In this document: piece by piece, positions 25,804-35,748 of the stretch
How positions within the stretch are numbered: the stretch's first letter is position 1
Layout of the letters: each line of letters begins with the position of its first letter
Assembly: GCA_965279355.1 (NCBI GenBank)
Contig: OZ257155.1
Location: 1,178,001 to 1,242,000, forward strand
DNA length: 64,000 nt
DNA from: G965279355 sp965279355
GTDB lineage: Bacteria > Pseudomonadota > Alphaproteobacteria > CACIAM-22H2
Direction: 5' to 3'
The notes under the pieces: model-generated
What the model was told of the DNA's origin: nothing
The model's input: the letters and a program-made list of their open reading frames with translations, nothing else
The model's database searches: none
Position numbers and translations under genes: made by a program

Positions 25804-27132
25804 ATGCTTCGTTTCCTGACCGCTGCGGCGGCCGCTGTCGGCATGACTTTTTCGGCCGGACTTGTGCTGGCCCAGGCACCCAGCGGCAAAGTCACCGTCG
25901 TCACCTCCTTCGCCAAGGACGTCACCGATCCCTTCAAGAAGGGATTCGAGGCGGCCTATCCCGGCCTAACGCTCGAGGTTCAAAACCGCAACACCAACGC
26001 CGCGGTGAAGTTCATCGAGGAAACGAAGTCGAACAACCAGATCGACCTGATGTGGGCCTCGGCGCCCGATGCGTTTGAAGTCCTCAAAGGCAAGAAGCTG
26101 CTGCAGACCTACAAGCCCAAGGCCACCGGCATCCCGGAAAAGGTCGGCTCCTATCCGATCAACGACAAGGACGGCGCCTATTTCGGCTTCGCCGCATCGG
26201 GCTACGGCATCATGTGGAACGAGCGCTATGCCCGTGCCAACCGCCTGCCCGAGCCCAAGGAATGGCAGGATCTCGCAAAGCCCGCCTTCTTCGACCACGT
26301 ATCCATCGCGGCCCCCTCGCGCTCCGGCACGACACACCTGACGATCGAAACGATCCTGCAGGGCGAAGGCTGGGATAAGGGCTGGCGCACGGTCAAGGAA
26401 ATGGCCGGCAACTTCCGCACCGTAACCGAGCGTTCGTTCGGTGTACCGGAGGCCGTGAACTCCGGACAGGTCGGCGTTGGCATCGTGATCGACTTCTTCG
26501 CCTTCTCCGCCCAGGGCGCCGGCTTCCCCGTGAAGTTCAACTATCCCAGCGTGACGACCGTTGTTCCGGCGAATATCGGCATCGTCGTCAATCCTCCTAA
26601 CCGCGCCGGCGCTGAAGCCTTCGTCGAGTTCATCCTCTCTCCCAAAGGTCAGGAGATCCTGCTGGATCCGGCCATCCGCCGCCTCCCCGTCAACACCGCG
26701 ACCTACGCGAAGGCACCGAAGGACTATCCGAACCCGTTCACCGACGCGCAGTTCCAGAAGATGATGCTGTTCGACGTAGACAAGTCGGAGAGCCGGACCG
26801 CCGTGGTCGACACGCTGTTCGACCAGGTCATCACCTTCCAGCTCGACGGCCTCAAGGCCGCGACCAAGTCCGTCTATGACGCCGAGGCTGCCCTGGCGAA
26901 AAAGGACAACGCGCAAGGCCGCACGCTGGTGAAGGAGGCCCGCGATCTCATCGCCGCCACGCCGGTGACCGAAGCGCAGGCCGCCAGCAGCGACATGCGC
27001 AACGCCTTTACCGGCGCCAAGGAAAAAGGCGCAAGGCAGGCCGAGCTGGAGCAGCAATGGGCGAGCTTCGCGAAGGAGCGTTACGCCCAGGCGAAGACGA
27101 AGGCCGATCAGGCCGCAGCACTCGCCCGCTAA
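25804..27132 (+). CDS. ABC transporter substrate-binding protein (Fe3+/phosphonate-type, AfuA-like) with C-terminal extension
   Basis: A 442-residue periplasmic receptor with signal peptide MLRFLTAAAAAVGMTFSAGLVLA. The core (VTVVTSFAKDVTDPFKKGFEAAYPGL) and the C-lobe (PANIGIVVNPPNRAGAEAFVEFILSPKGQEIL) follow the FbpA/AfuA/PhnS pattern. The signature Tyr pair for ferric binding is not evident. Residues from about 340 form an Ala/Lys/Glu-rich, probably helical tail of about 100 residues that ordinary family members lack. ATG 25804 has GGAGG eight bases upstream. It is the first gene of a three-gene importer; the substrate is unknown. Confidence 0.88.
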   Translation: MLRFLTAAAAAVGMTFSAGLVLAQAPSGKVTVVTSFAKDVTDPFKKGFEAAYPGLTLEVQNRNTNAAVKFIEETKSNNQIDLMWASAPDAFEVLKGKKLLQTYKPKATGIPEKVGSYPINDKDGAYFGFAASGYGIMWNERYARANRLPEPKEWQDLAKPAFFDHVSIAAPSRSGTTHLTIETILQGEGWDKGWRTVKEMAGNFRTVTERSFGVPEAVNSGQVGVGIVIDFFAFSAQGAGFPVKFNYPSVTTVVPANIGIVVNPPNRAGAEAFVEFILSPKGQEILLDPAIRRLPVNTATYAKAPKDYPNPFTDAQFQKMMLFDVDKSESRTAVVDTLFDQVITFQLDGLKAATKSVYDAEAALAKKDNAQGRTLVKEARDLIAATPVTEAQAASSDMRNAFTGAKEKGARQAELEQQWASFAKERYAQAKTKADQAAALAR

Positions 27133-27169
27133 ACCAGCTGCGCGCATCCGACCGACAGCGGAGTAGCCC

Positions 27170-28879
27170 GTGTCGGCTGTCCTGACGCTGCGCGCCTATC
27201 GCGCGGCTGCCACGCCGGGCCAGATTGCTCTGGCGATCGTGCTCGCGCTGTTTCTGGGCGTGTTCCTGATCGTGCCGGTGGCGACGGTGGTCTATGTCGC
27301 GTTCACTGAGAAAGGGACCGGCGTCTTCACGCTGGTCAATTTCTACGACTTCTTCGGCACCGACCTGTTCATCCGATCGTTTTGGAACTCGCTCTATGTA
27401 TCGCTGATGTCGGTGCTGTGGGCGTCGGTGCTGGCGCTGCCGCTTGCCTATCTCAGCAGCCGGTTCGAATTCCGCGGTGCCCCGCTGATCCAGACTCTCG
27501 GCTTCCTGCCGCTGATCATGCCGCCCTTCGTCGGTGCCGTCGCAATGCAGCTGCTCTTCGGCCGGAACGGCACCATCAACTTGCTGCTGGATGAGTGGTT
27601 CGAGATCAAGGTCCCGTTCATGGAAGGACTGAACGGCGTCATCTTCGTCGAGGCGCTGCACTACTTCCCGTTCATCCTGATCAACCTGTCGGCGGCGCTG
27701 CGCAATATCGACCGCGCGATGGAAGAAGCGGCGCAGAATCTCGGCAGCTCCGGCTTCCGCCTGTTCCGCCGCATCGTGTTTCCGCTGGCGATGCCGGGCT
27801 ACATTGCCGGCGCCTCGCTCGTCTTCGTAAAGGTATTCGACGATCTCGCGACACCCCTGCTGCTCAACGTGAAGGACATGCTGGCGCCGCAGGCCTATCT
27901 GCGCGTGACGTCCATCGGCATCGCCGATCCTATGGGCTACGTCATCTCGGTCGTGCTCATCGTCGGTTCCGTCCTCGCGGTGTGGCTGTCGTCGCTCACA
28001 CTGGCGGGCAAGGATTACGCGACGGTGCAGCGCGGCGGCGGCGGATTGTCGCGACGAACACTGTCGCGCTGGGAGAGTGTCGCAGCCTATGCCGTGGTCA
28101 TCTTCATTCTGCTACTGGTTCTCTCCCCGCATATCGGGTTGGCGCTGCTGTCCCTCGCCACTGTCTGGTCCTTCAGCCCGCTTCCGGACACATACACGGT
28201 CGCGCACTACGCGCGCGTCTTCGGTGACAGCTCGACCTATATCAAGAACACCCTGCTCTATGCGTCGCTGGCCGGTTTGATCGATGTCGTGATCGGCACG
28301 GCAATCGCATATCTCGTGTTGCGGACCAAACTGATCGGCCGGCAGTGGCTGGACTGGGCAGCGATGGCGGCACTGGCCGTTCCCGGCGTCGTGCTCGGCA
28401 TCGGCTATCTCCGCACGTTCTATAACGTCACGCTGCCGGACGGCACCCCGCTCGCCACATTCTGGATCATGATCGTGCTGGCGCTCGCCATCCGCCGTCT
28501 GCCGTATGCGTTGCGCGCCTGTCACGCGGCGCTGCAGCAGATTTCAGTATCGCTGGAGGAAGCCGCCGAAAACCTCGGCGCCACCAAGGCCCGCACGGTG
28601 CGGCGGATCGTCGTACCGCTGATGACCGGCGGCCTGCTCGCCGGCTTCGTCACCAGCTTCTCCACCGCGGCGGTCGAGCTGTCCGCAACATTGATGCTGG
28701 TGCAATCCAATTCGGACGCGCCACTGGCCTATGGACTCTATGTCTTTATGCAATCGGCGTCAGGTCGCGGCCCGGGTGCCGCACTTGGCGTCATCGCCGT
28801 GGTGTTCGTTGCGCTATGTGCCTATCTCTCGCACCTGCTGATCGAGCGCGGTGAAAAATCCAGAGGAGCGGACCGGTGA
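27170..28879 (+). CDS. ABC transporter permease, two fused MetI-like domains (FbpB/AfuB type)
   Basis: A 569-residue inner-membrane protein with two permease domains, each carrying an EAA loop: MEEAAQNLGSSGFRLFRRIVFPLAMPG in the first half and LEEAAENLGATKARTVRRIVVPLMTGG in the second. About twelve membrane segments are expected. Start is GTG 27170 with GGAG seven bases upstream. It follows the binding protein by 37 bases, and its stop overlaps the ATPase start as GTGA, so the three genes form an operon. Confidence 0.93.
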   Translation: MSAVLTLRAYRAAATPGQIALAIVLALFLGVFLIVPVATVVYVAFTEKGTGVFTLVNFYDFFGTDLFIRSFWNSLYVSLMSVLWASVLALPLAYLSSRFEFRGAPLIQTLGFLPLIMPPFVGAVAMQLLFGRNGTINLLLDEWFEIKVPFMEGLNGVIFVEALHYFPFILINLSAALRNIDRAMEEAAQNLGSSGFRLFRRIVFPLAMPGYIAGASLVFVKVFDDLATPLLLNVKDMLAPQAYLRVTSIGIADPMGYVISVVLIVGSVLAVWLSSLTLAGKDYATVQRGGGGLSRRTLSRWESVAAYAVVIFILLLVLSPHIGLALLSLATVWSFSPLPDTYTVAHYARVFGDSSTYIKNTLLYASLAGLIDVVIGTAIAYLVLRTKLIGRQWLDWAAMAALAVPGVVLGIGYLRTFYNVTLPDGTPLATFWIMIVLALAIRRLPYALRACHAALQQISVSLEEAAENLGATKARTVRRIVVPLMTGGLLAGFVTSFSTAAVELSATLMLVQSNSDAPLAYGLYVFMQSASGRGPGAALGVIAVVFVALCAYLSHLLIERGEKSRGADR

Positions 28880-29958
28880 CGACTGTCGGTCAAAAACACG
28901 CAGGCACCGGCATTGCTATCCGCAACGTCAACGTCTCCTACGGCAACAATCGCGTGCTCAAGGATGTGAGCCTCGATATCTTTCCCGGTGAGTTCTTTGC
29001 CTTCCTCGGCCCGTCTGGCTGCGGCAAGACCACACTCCTGCGGCTGATCGCAGGCTTCAATGCCGCCGAGAGCGGCGAAGTGCGGATCGGCGACTCAGAT
29101 ATCTCGAGCCTGCCGCCGTGGAAGCGCGATGTCGGCATGGTGTTCCAATCCTATGCGCTGTGGCCGCATATGACGGTCGCCCGTAATGTCGCCTTCGGCC
29201 TGGAGGAACGCCGCCTGCCGCGCGCCGAGATCGACCGCCGTGTAGCAGCGGCACTTGAAGTGGTCGGCCTCTCCGAACTGGCACATCGGCGCCCCTCGCA
29301 GCTCTCGGGCGGTCAGCAGCAGCGTGTCGCCCTCGCCCGCACCATCGCTGTCGAACCCAAGGTGCTGCTGCTCGACGAGCCGCTCTCCAACCTCGATGCC
29401 AAAATGCGGGTCCAGGTGCGGCGCGAACTGCGCGATCTGCAGCAGCGCCTCGGCCTCACCACCATCTTCGTCACCCACGATCAGGAAGAGGCCAACACGA
29501 TCTGCGACCGCATCGCCGTGATGAACGACGGCATGGTGCAACAGGTCGGCACACCGATGGAGCTTTACGAGCGCCCGGCCAACCTGTTCGTCGCCAATTT
29601 TCTCGGCACCGCGAACATTCTGGAAGGCCGCATCATCGATCAGGGCAGCCGCCGCCAGTTCGAAGTCGTCGGCGGGCTCCACGTCGATATCCCGCATGGC
29701 GTCGACGTGCCTGCGGATGCACGCCTCGTCTTCCGCCCACAGCATGCGACGGTGACGGCCGGCGGCAGCAAGGCAGGTCTGCCCGGTACCGTTCTGCATC
29801 GAGAGTTTCTGGGCGCGACCGTGCGTTACGCGATCCAGCTCGGCCAGACTGAAGTCACGGTCGATACGTCGTTTGAATCCGGCGACCGTTTATTCGCGCC
29901 GGGCGCCACGGTCGACGTCGTGCTGCCGGAACGCGCGACCCTCTGGCTGTCCCGCTAG
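28876..29958 (+). CDS. ABC transporter ATP-binding protein (FbpC/PotA type)
   Basis: A 360-residue ATPase with Walker A GPSGCGKTT (about residues 54-62), Q-loop (VFQSYALWPHMTV), signature LSGGQQQR, Walker B VLLLDEPLSNLD and the H-switch TIFVTHDQ. The C-terminal TOBE domain starts near residue 240 (ANILEGRI). It starts at GTG 28876 overlapping the permease stop, with AGAGGAG upstream. It energises the preceding permease. Its 3' end overlaps the convergent SDR gene by four bases. Confidence 0.94.
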   Translation: MTTVGQKHAGTGIAIRNVNVSYGNNRVLKDVSLDIFPGEFFAFLGPSGCGKTTLLRLIAGFNAAESGEVRIGDSDISSLPPWKRDVGMVFQSYALWPHMTVARNVAFGLEERRLPRAEIDRRVAAALEVVGLSELAHRRPSQLSGGQQQRVALARTIAVEPKVLLLDEPLSNLDAKMRVQVRRELRDLQQRLGLTTIFVTHDQEEANTICDRIAVMNDGMVQQVGTPMELYERPANLFVANFLGTANILEGRIIDQGSRRQFEVVGGLHVDIPHGVDVPADARLVFRPQHATVTAGGSKAGLPGTVLHREFLGATVRYAIQLGQTEVTVDTSFESGDRLFAPGATVDVVLPERATLWLSR

Positions 29959-30731
29959 AGATTGGCCTGCATATCGCCGTCGATAGCGAGTGCCTGTCCT
30001 GACACGTTGGCGCCGGCGTCCGAGCTGACGAACAGGATCATCCGTGCAATGTCCTCGGCGGAGACCATGCGGCCGAGAGACACCATGCCGAGAAACTTCT
30101 GCTCCATCTCGTCATAGGGCAGACCCATCTGCTGCGCCTTGGCGCCGATCACGTTACGCACGCGCTGCCCATCAACTGGCCCCGGCAGGATTGCATTCAC
30201 GCGAATCCTGTCCTTGCCGAGTTCCATCGACAGGCTCTTGGTAAACCCCACGACCGCCCATTTCGACGCGGCGTACGGCGTTCGTAGCGGGTAGCCATAG
30301 CGGCCGGCGACCGAGGACAGATTGACGATCGAACCGCCACCAGCCGCCCGAATAAGCGGCACGGCACGCCGGGCGCAAAGGAACTGGCCCGTGATATTGA
30401 CGTCGAACGTGCGCTGCCATGCTTCCAGCGCCAGCGTTTCGACTGCGCCGGTCGGCCCGGAAATGCCAGCGTTGTTCACCAGGATATCCAGCCCGCCCAG
30501 GAACGCCGTCGCCTCACTGAACAGGCGGTCAACGGTTTGCTCATCTGCGACATCCGCCAGCGTCGTCCCGATCTGCGGATTTTCGGCAGCGAAGGTCTTG
30601 AGGGCCGCCGCATCCACGTCGCAGATAAACACCCGCGCGCCCTCCTCGGCGAAACCACGTGCCGTGGCCCGGCCGATCCCATTGGCGCCGGCCGTGACAA
30701 GAACGCGTTTACCCTTCAACCGGAGGTCCAA
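29955..30731 (-). CDS. Short-chain dehydrogenase/reductase
   Basis: A 258-residue NAD(P)-dependent SDR. The cofactor motif is TAGANGIG (Thr-Ala in place of the usual Thr-Gly), with NNAGI, the catalytic Ser in IVNLSSVAG and YAASK. There is no good ATG; I place the start at TTG 30731 (LDLRLKGKRVLV), which gives normal family length. Another TTG at 30785 would reach toward the divergent GMC gene. The C-terminal half (DEMEQKFLGMVSLGRMVSAEDIARMILFVSSDAG) is standard. The substrate is unknown, possibly a product of the adjacent GMC enzymes. Confidence 0.88.
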   Translation of the reverse strand: MDLRLKGKRVLVTAGANGIGRATARGFAEEGARVFICDVDAAALKTFAAENPQIGTTLADVADEQTVDRLFSEATAFLGGLDILVNNAGISGPTGAVETLALEAWQRTFDVNITGQFLCARRAVPLIRAAGGGSIVNLSSVAGRYGYPLRTPYAASKWAVVGFTKSLSMELGKDRIRVNAILPGPVDGQRVRNVIGAKAQQMGLPYDEMEQKFLGMVSLGRMVSAEDIARMILFVSSDAGANVSGQALAIDGDMQANL

Positions 30732-30799
30732 ATCGGTCCCACTTCTTTCACTGCAACCCTGACCTGTGATACCGCTTGTGGTCAACAGGGAGGAAGCAA

Positions 30800-32446
30800 A
30801 TGGCCGGGAATTCCGCCACGCCGGTTTCGGTCGGCAGCTTCGATTATATCGTGGTCGGCGCAGGCTCTGCCGGCTGCGTTCTGGCCAATCGCCTGAGCGC
30901 CGATCCGTCGGTCAAGGTTCTGCTGCTGGAGGCCGGCGGCAAGGATGACTATCGCTGGATCCATGTCCCGCTCGGCGTCGCGTATACGATCGGCAATCCG
31001 CGCACCGACTGGTGTTTCCAGACCGAGCCGGAGCCGGAATGCAACAACCGCCAGATACCGGTGCCGCGTGGCAAGACGCTCGGCGGCAGTTCGTCGATCA
31101 ACGGCATGGTCTATGTACGGGGGCAGCCGCAGGATTACGACGTGTGGCGGCAGCTCGGCAACACTGGCTGGGCGTGGGACGATGTCCTGCCCTATTTCAA
31201 GAAATCGCAAGATTACGTTCACGGTGCCAGCGACCTGCATAATGCCGGTGGCGAATTGCGGGTCGAGGAATGCCCGACACGCTGGGAAATCCTCGATGCC
31301 TTCCAGGATGCCTGCGAAGAACACGGCATCCCGAGAACCAAGGATTACAACAGCGGCAACTACGAGGGGTCCTGCTATTTCCAGGTGACGCAGCGCAAGG
31401 GCGTGCGGCATTCGACGGCAACTGCATTCCTGCGCCCCGTTCAGAATCGCCCCAATCTCCAGGTGCTCACCGACGCGCATGCGAAGTCTCTGCGCATGGC
31501 GGGCAAGCGCGTGACCGGACTTGAATTCTATCAGGGCGACCGCTTGTGCCGGGCGGAAGCGACCGGCGAAGTCATCGTCGCGGCCGGCGCCATCGGCTCG
31601 CCACAGATCCTGCAGCTCTCGGGCATCGGGCCGTCCGCGCTGCTGGGCCAATACGGCATCGATGTGAAGCATGAACTGCGCGGGGTCGGGGAGAACCTGC
31701 AGGATCACGTCCAGCCGCGTCAGCTCTTCAGGGTCCAGAACACCCGGACGCTGAACGAGATGTCGAGCAGCCTCTTCCACAAGGCAAAGATGGGCATCGA
31801 GTACTTCCTGTTCAAAACCGGACCGCTGGCGATGGGTCCGGCGACTCTGACCGTGTTCACCCGCAGCGATCCGTCGCGCGACACGCCGAACATCCAGTAT
31901 CACGTGATGCCGATGAGCTATCCCAAGCTCGGTGAGCCGCCGCCGCCCTTCCCGGGCTTCACGGCATCGGCCTGCAACCTCCGCCCGACCAGCCGGGGTT
32001 ATGTGCGGATCAAGGACAGCGATGCGCGCGCGCATCCGTCGATCCGCTACAACTATCTCAGCACCCATGACGACCAGCGCGTCGCCATCGACTCCCTGCG
32101 CCTCACCCGGAAGATCGTCGCGGCCAAGGCGATGGCGCGGTTCCATCCGGAGGAGTTCGTGCCCGGCGGCAACGCCGACAACGATGCCGATCTGCTGGCG
32201 GCCGCCCGCGAAACGGCAAGCACCGTCTATCACCCGGTCGGCACCTGCAAGATGGGCCAGGATGAGATGTCCGTCGTCGACGAGCGGCTGCGCGTGCACG
32301 GCATGCAGGGGCTGCGGGTTGTCGACGCCTCGATCATGCCGAACCTGGTCTCCGGCAACACCAATGCGCCGACCATCATGATTGCCGAAAAAGCCGCGGA
32401 TATGATCAAGCAGGACCGCCGCGGCGTCGCCAGCCGCGCGGCGTAG
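30800..32446 (+). CDS. GMC family FAD-dependent oxidoreductase 1
   Basis: A 548-residue glucose-methanol-choline flavoprotein. It has the ADP-binding motif VVGAGSAGCVLANRLS, GMC signature 1 region GKTLGGSSSINGMVYVRG, signature 2 GAIGSPQILQLSGIG, and the active-site His478 (YHPVGTCKMG) and Asn520 (SGNTNAPT). ATG 30800 has AGGGAGGA upstream. It is the first of three consecutive paralogues, diverging from an SDR gene. Such enzymes oxidise primary alcohols (choline, aliphatic or polyethylene glycol alcohols). No signal peptide is visible. The substrate is unassigned. Confidence 0.93.
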   Translation: MAGNSATPVSVGSFDYIVVGAGSAGCVLANRLSADPSVKVLLLEAGGKDDYRWIHVPLGVAYTIGNPRTDWCFQTEPEPECNNRQIPVPRGKTLGGSSSINGMVYVRGQPQDYDVWRQLGNTGWAWDDVLPYFKKSQDYVHGASDLHNAGGELRVEECPTRWEILDAFQDACEEHGIPRTKDYNSGNYEGSCYFQVTQRKGVRHSTATAFLRPVQNRPNLQVLTDAHAKSLRMAGKRVTGLEFYQGDRLCRAEATGEVIVAAGAIGSPQILQLSGIGPSALLGQYGIDVKHELRGVGENLQDHVQPRQLFRVQNTRTLNEMSSSLFHKAKMGIEYFLFKTGPLAMGPATLTVFTRSDPSRDTPNIQYHVMPMSYPKLGEPPPPFPGFTASACNLRPTSRGYVRIKDSDARAHPSIRYNYLSTHDDQRVAIDSLRLTRKIVAAKAMARFHPEEFVPGGNADNDADLLAAARETASTVYHPVGTCKMGQDEMSVVDERLRVHGMQGLRVVDASIMPNLVSGNTNAPTIMIAEKAADMIKQDRRGVASRAA

Positions 32447-34096
32447 ATGCCACTGATGTCAGACACCGGCGCAACATCGGTCGGCAGCTACGACTATGTG
32501 ATTGTCGGCGCCGGCTCCGCCGGCTGCGTGCTCGCCAACCGCCTCTCCGCTGATCCATCGGTGCGGGTGCTGCTGCTGGAAGCCGGCGGCAAAGACGATT
32601 ATTTCTGGATTCATGTCCCGGCGGGGCTTCGCTATCTGATCGGCAACAAGCGTGTCGACTGGTGCTACCGAAGCGAGAAGGAGCCGCATCTCGGCAATCG
32701 GCAGGTCAACATTCCGCGCGGCAAGGTGCTGGGCGGATCATCGGCAATCAACGGCATGGTCTATATCCGGGGACAGGCGCGCGACTACGATCGCTGGCGC
32801 CAGCAGGGCAATACCGGCTGGTCCTGGGACGATGTGCTGCCCTATTTCAAGCGCGTCGAGGACTATTCAGGCGGCGCGAATGATGCGCATGGCGTCGGCG
32901 GCGAGCTGCGCGTGCAGGAGCCATCCTTTCGATGGGAAATCCTCGATGCGTTCTGTGACGCGGCCGCCGAAACCGGCATACCGGCGACCAAGGACCTGAA
33001 CTGCGGCGACAACGACGGCATCGCCTATTGCCCGGGCACAATCCGCGACGGCAAGCGATGGTCCACGAACAAGGCGTTCCTCGAACCGGTGCGCCATCGC
33101 ACCAATCTGCGGGTCATCACGAACGCCCATGTGACGAAGCTCCGCATCGACGGCAAGCGCGTCACCGGCGTCGAGTTCACGGTGGATGGCCAGCCGCACA
33201 TCGCCGGCGCGGCGATCGAAACAATTCTCGCAGCGGGCGCCATCGCGTCTCCGCAGTTGCTGCAATTGTCGGGGATCGGTCCGGCAGCGCTGCTGCAGGA
33301 GCACGGGATCACCGTGCGGCACGACCTCCCCGGTGTCGGCGAGAACCTGCAGGATCACTGGCAGATCCGCATGACCTATCGGGTCAGCGGCACGGTGACG
33401 CTCAACGAATGGGCCAATAATCCGCTGCGCCGTTACGCGATGGGTGCCTATTACCTCGCGACCGGACGCGGTCCGATGGGCGTCCAGCCGCCGTTGATCG
33501 CCGGCTTCACCCGCACCGATCCGGCACTCGAAACGCCCGATCTCCAGTATCACATCATGGCGTCGAGCTACGATCAGGTCGGCGACCCGCCGGATTCATT
33601 CCCCGGCTTCACCGCCTCCTTCATCATCCTGCGACCGACCAGCAAAGGGTTCGTGCAGATCAAGAGCGCGGATGCCGAGACCCATCCCGCGATCCTGCAC
33701 AACTATCTCGCCACGCATGAGGACAGGGCACTGGCAATCGCCGGGCAGAAACTGACGCGCCGCATTGTTGCCGCCTCGGCGCTCTCGCGGTTTTCGCCGC
33801 AGGAACACCGGCCCGGCACCCGGCTGCAGAGCGACGACGAGTTGCTGAGCTATGCCCGCGATTCACTGGCGACCGTGTTTCACCCGGTCGGCACCTGCAG
33901 AATGGGCCCGGACACAATGGCGGTCGTCGACGAACGATTGCGCGTGCACGGCATAATTGGTCTGCGCGTCGTCGACGCCTCCATCATGCCGGAGATCGTT
34001 TCCGGAAATACCAATGCCCCGACGATCATGATCGCCGAAAAAGGCGCGGAGATGATCCGGGCAGATAGACGCGGCAACACCGCGCGTGCAGCCTAG
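32447..34096 (+). CDS. GMC family FAD-dependent oxidoreductase 2
   Basis: A 549-residue paralogue of its upstream neighbour. It begins immediately after that stop codon (TAG then ATG), so it is translationally coupled; an alternative start is ATG 32456. FAD motif VIVGAGSAGCVLANRLS, signature GKVLGGSSAINGMVYIRG and active-site His479 (FHPVGTCRMG) are present. The three tandem copies share most of their first 60 residues but differ in the substrate-domain middle, pointing to different specificities after duplication. Confidence 0.92.
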   Translation: MPLMSDTGATSVGSYDYVIVGAGSAGCVLANRLSADPSVRVLLLEAGGKDDYFWIHVPAGLRYLIGNKRVDWCYRSEKEPHLGNRQVNIPRGKVLGGSSAINGMVYIRGQARDYDRWRQQGNTGWSWDDVLPYFKRVEDYSGGANDAHGVGGELRVQEPSFRWEILDAFCDAAAETGIPATKDLNCGDNDGIAYCPGTIRDGKRWSTNKAFLEPVRHRTNLRVITNAHVTKLRIDGKRVTGVEFTVDGQPHIAGAAIETILAAGAIASPQLLQLSGIGPAALLQEHGITVRHDLPGVGENLQDHWQIRMTYRVSGTVTLNEWANNPLRRYAMGAYYLATGRGPMGVQPPLIAGFTRTDPALETPDLQYHIMASSYDQVGDPPDSFPGFTASFIILRPTSKGFVQIKSADAETHPAILHNYLATHEDRALAIAGQKLTRRIVAASALSRFSPQEHRPGTRLQSDDELLSYARDSLATVFHPVGTCRMGPDTMAVVDERLRVHGIIGLRVVDASIMPEIVSGNTNAPTIMIAEKGAEMIRADRRGNTARAA

Positions 34097-34106
34097 GGAG
34101 AAGACG

Positions 34107-35747
34107 ATGAGTGACGCCAACGCCACAGGGATCGGCAGCTATGACTACGTGATCGTCGGCGCGGGCTCCGCCGGTTGCGTCCTGGCGAACCGTCTCAGCG
34201 CCGATCCGTCGGTGCGCGTGCTGTTGCTCGAGGCCGGCGGCAAGGACAACTACTTCTGGATCCATGTGCCGGTCGGCCTGCCCTATCTGCTCGGCAACCC
34301 GAAGGTCGACTGGTGCTATGTCGGCGAACCCGAGCCGGCGCTGGGCGGACGGCGCATCAACGTGCCGCGCGGCAAGGTGCTGGGCGGCAGTTCGTCGATC
34401 AACGCAATGTGCTACATCCGCGGCCATTCGCGCGACTACGACATCTGGCGCCAGCAGGGCAATGCCGGCTGGTCGTGGGATGACATTCTTCCCTACTTCA
34501 AGAGCATCGAGAAATATCCGCGCGGCGCCGATGATTCGCACGGCGTCGATGGCGAACTCCATGTGCAGGACAACCAGGTGCGCTGGGATGTCGTCGAAGC
34601 GTTCAGGCATGCGGCGCTCAAATCCGGCATCCCTGAAACCGACGATCACAATCGCGGCGAGAATGACGGCGCCTGCTATTTCCAGGGCACGATCCGCAAC
34701 GGACTGCGCTGGTCGGCGAAAAAGGCGTTTCTTGATCCCGCGATGAACCGGCCGAACCTGCGCGTCCTCACCCATGCGCACGCGACGCGCGTGCGCTTCC
34801 AAGGAAAACGCGCGGTCGGCATTGAATTCCGGCAGAACGACAAGCTTTGGTACGCTGAAGCGCAGGGCGAGGTCATTCTCTCCGGCGGCGCCATCAACTC
34901 GCCCCAGCTGCTGCAGCTCTCCGGTGTGGGGCCCGCCCCCCTGCTGCAGCAATTCGGCATCAAGGTGCATCACGAATTGCCCGGTGTCGGCGAGAACATG
35001 CAGGATCACTGGCAGATCCGCTCCGCCTATCGGGTCAAGAACACGGTCACCATGAACGAGTGGGTACAAAACCCGCTGCGCCGCTACGGCATGGGCGCCT
35101 GGTATCTGCTGACCCGCAAAGGGCCAATGGGCGCGCAGCCGCCGCAGCTCTGCGTCTTCACCCGCAGCGATCCCTCGCAAGAGACGCCGAACCTGCAGTA
35201 TCACGTCTCACCGGCGACCTCGGACAAGTTCGGAGGCAAGCTGCATGGCTTCCCGGGCCTCGCCTGCGGCGTCGCCGTGCTGCGCCCGGTCGGGATCGGC
35301 CATGTGCGGATCAAGAGCAGCGATCCGCACCAGCATCCCGCCATCCTGCATAACTTCCTGGCGACACCTGAAGCGCAACGCGTGGCGATCGATACGATCC
35401 GCCTGACCCGCAAGCTGATCGGCAGCGACCTGTTGAAGCGCTTCGAGCCGGAGGAGATTTTCCCCGGCCCTGCCTGTCAGACCGATGAAGAAATTCTCGC
35501 TTACGCCAAGCAGACGGTCATCACCGTCTTCCACCAATCCGGCACCTGCAAGATGGGTCCGGACAGCATGGCGGTGGTCGATGAACGGCTGCGCGTCCAT
35601 GGACTGGAGAACCTGCGCGTGGTCGACGCGTCGATCATGCCCAACGTGATTTCCGGCAACACCAATGCGCCGACCATGATGATCGGCGAAAAGGGTGCTG
35701 CCATGATCAAGGCGGACCGCCGCAACGCCGGCGCCCGCGCCGCCTGA
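34107..35747 (+). CDS. GMC family FAD-dependent oxidoreductase 3
   Basis: A 546-residue third tandem paralogue, ten bases after the second. ATG 34107 follows AGGGAG. FAD motif VIVGAGSAGCVLANRLS, signature GKVLGGSSSINAMCYIRG. Its active-site segment reads FHQSGTCKMG (His476) instead of the HPVGTC found in the other three copies, a small but local difference next to the catalytic His. It is convergent with the hydrolase gene (one base between stops). Confidence 0.92.
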   Translation: MSDANATGIGSYDYVIVGAGSAGCVLANRLSADPSVRVLLLEAGGKDNYFWIHVPVGLPYLLGNPKVDWCYVGEPEPALGGRRINVPRGKVLGGSSSINAMCYIRGHSRDYDIWRQQGNAGWSWDDILPYFKSIEKYPRGADDSHGVDGELHVQDNQVRWDVVEAFRHAALKSGIPETDDHNRGENDGACYFQGTIRNGLRWSAKKAFLDPAMNRPNLRVLTHAHATRVRFQGKRAVGIEFRQNDKLWYAEAQGEVILSGGAINSPQLLQLSGVGPAPLLQQFGIKVHHELPGVGENMQDHWQIRSAYRVKNTVTMNEWVQNPLRRYGMGAWYLLTRKGPMGAQPPQLCVFTRSDPSQETPNLQYHVSPATSDKFGGKLHGFPGLACGVAVLRPVGIGHVRIKSSDPHQHPAILHNFLATPEAQRVAIDTIRLTRKLIGSDLLKRFEPEEIFPGPACQTDEEILAYAKQTVITVFHQSGTCKMGPDSMAVVDERLRVHGLENLRVVDASIMPNVISGNTNAPTMMIGEKGAAMIKADRRNAGARAA

Positions 35748-35748
35748 C

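Noticed and set aside
25804..29958. Ferric iron importer label for the three-gene ABC system
   Set aside because: Family resemblance only; the tyrosine ligands expected for ferric binding are not evident and the neighbours suggest an organic substrate.
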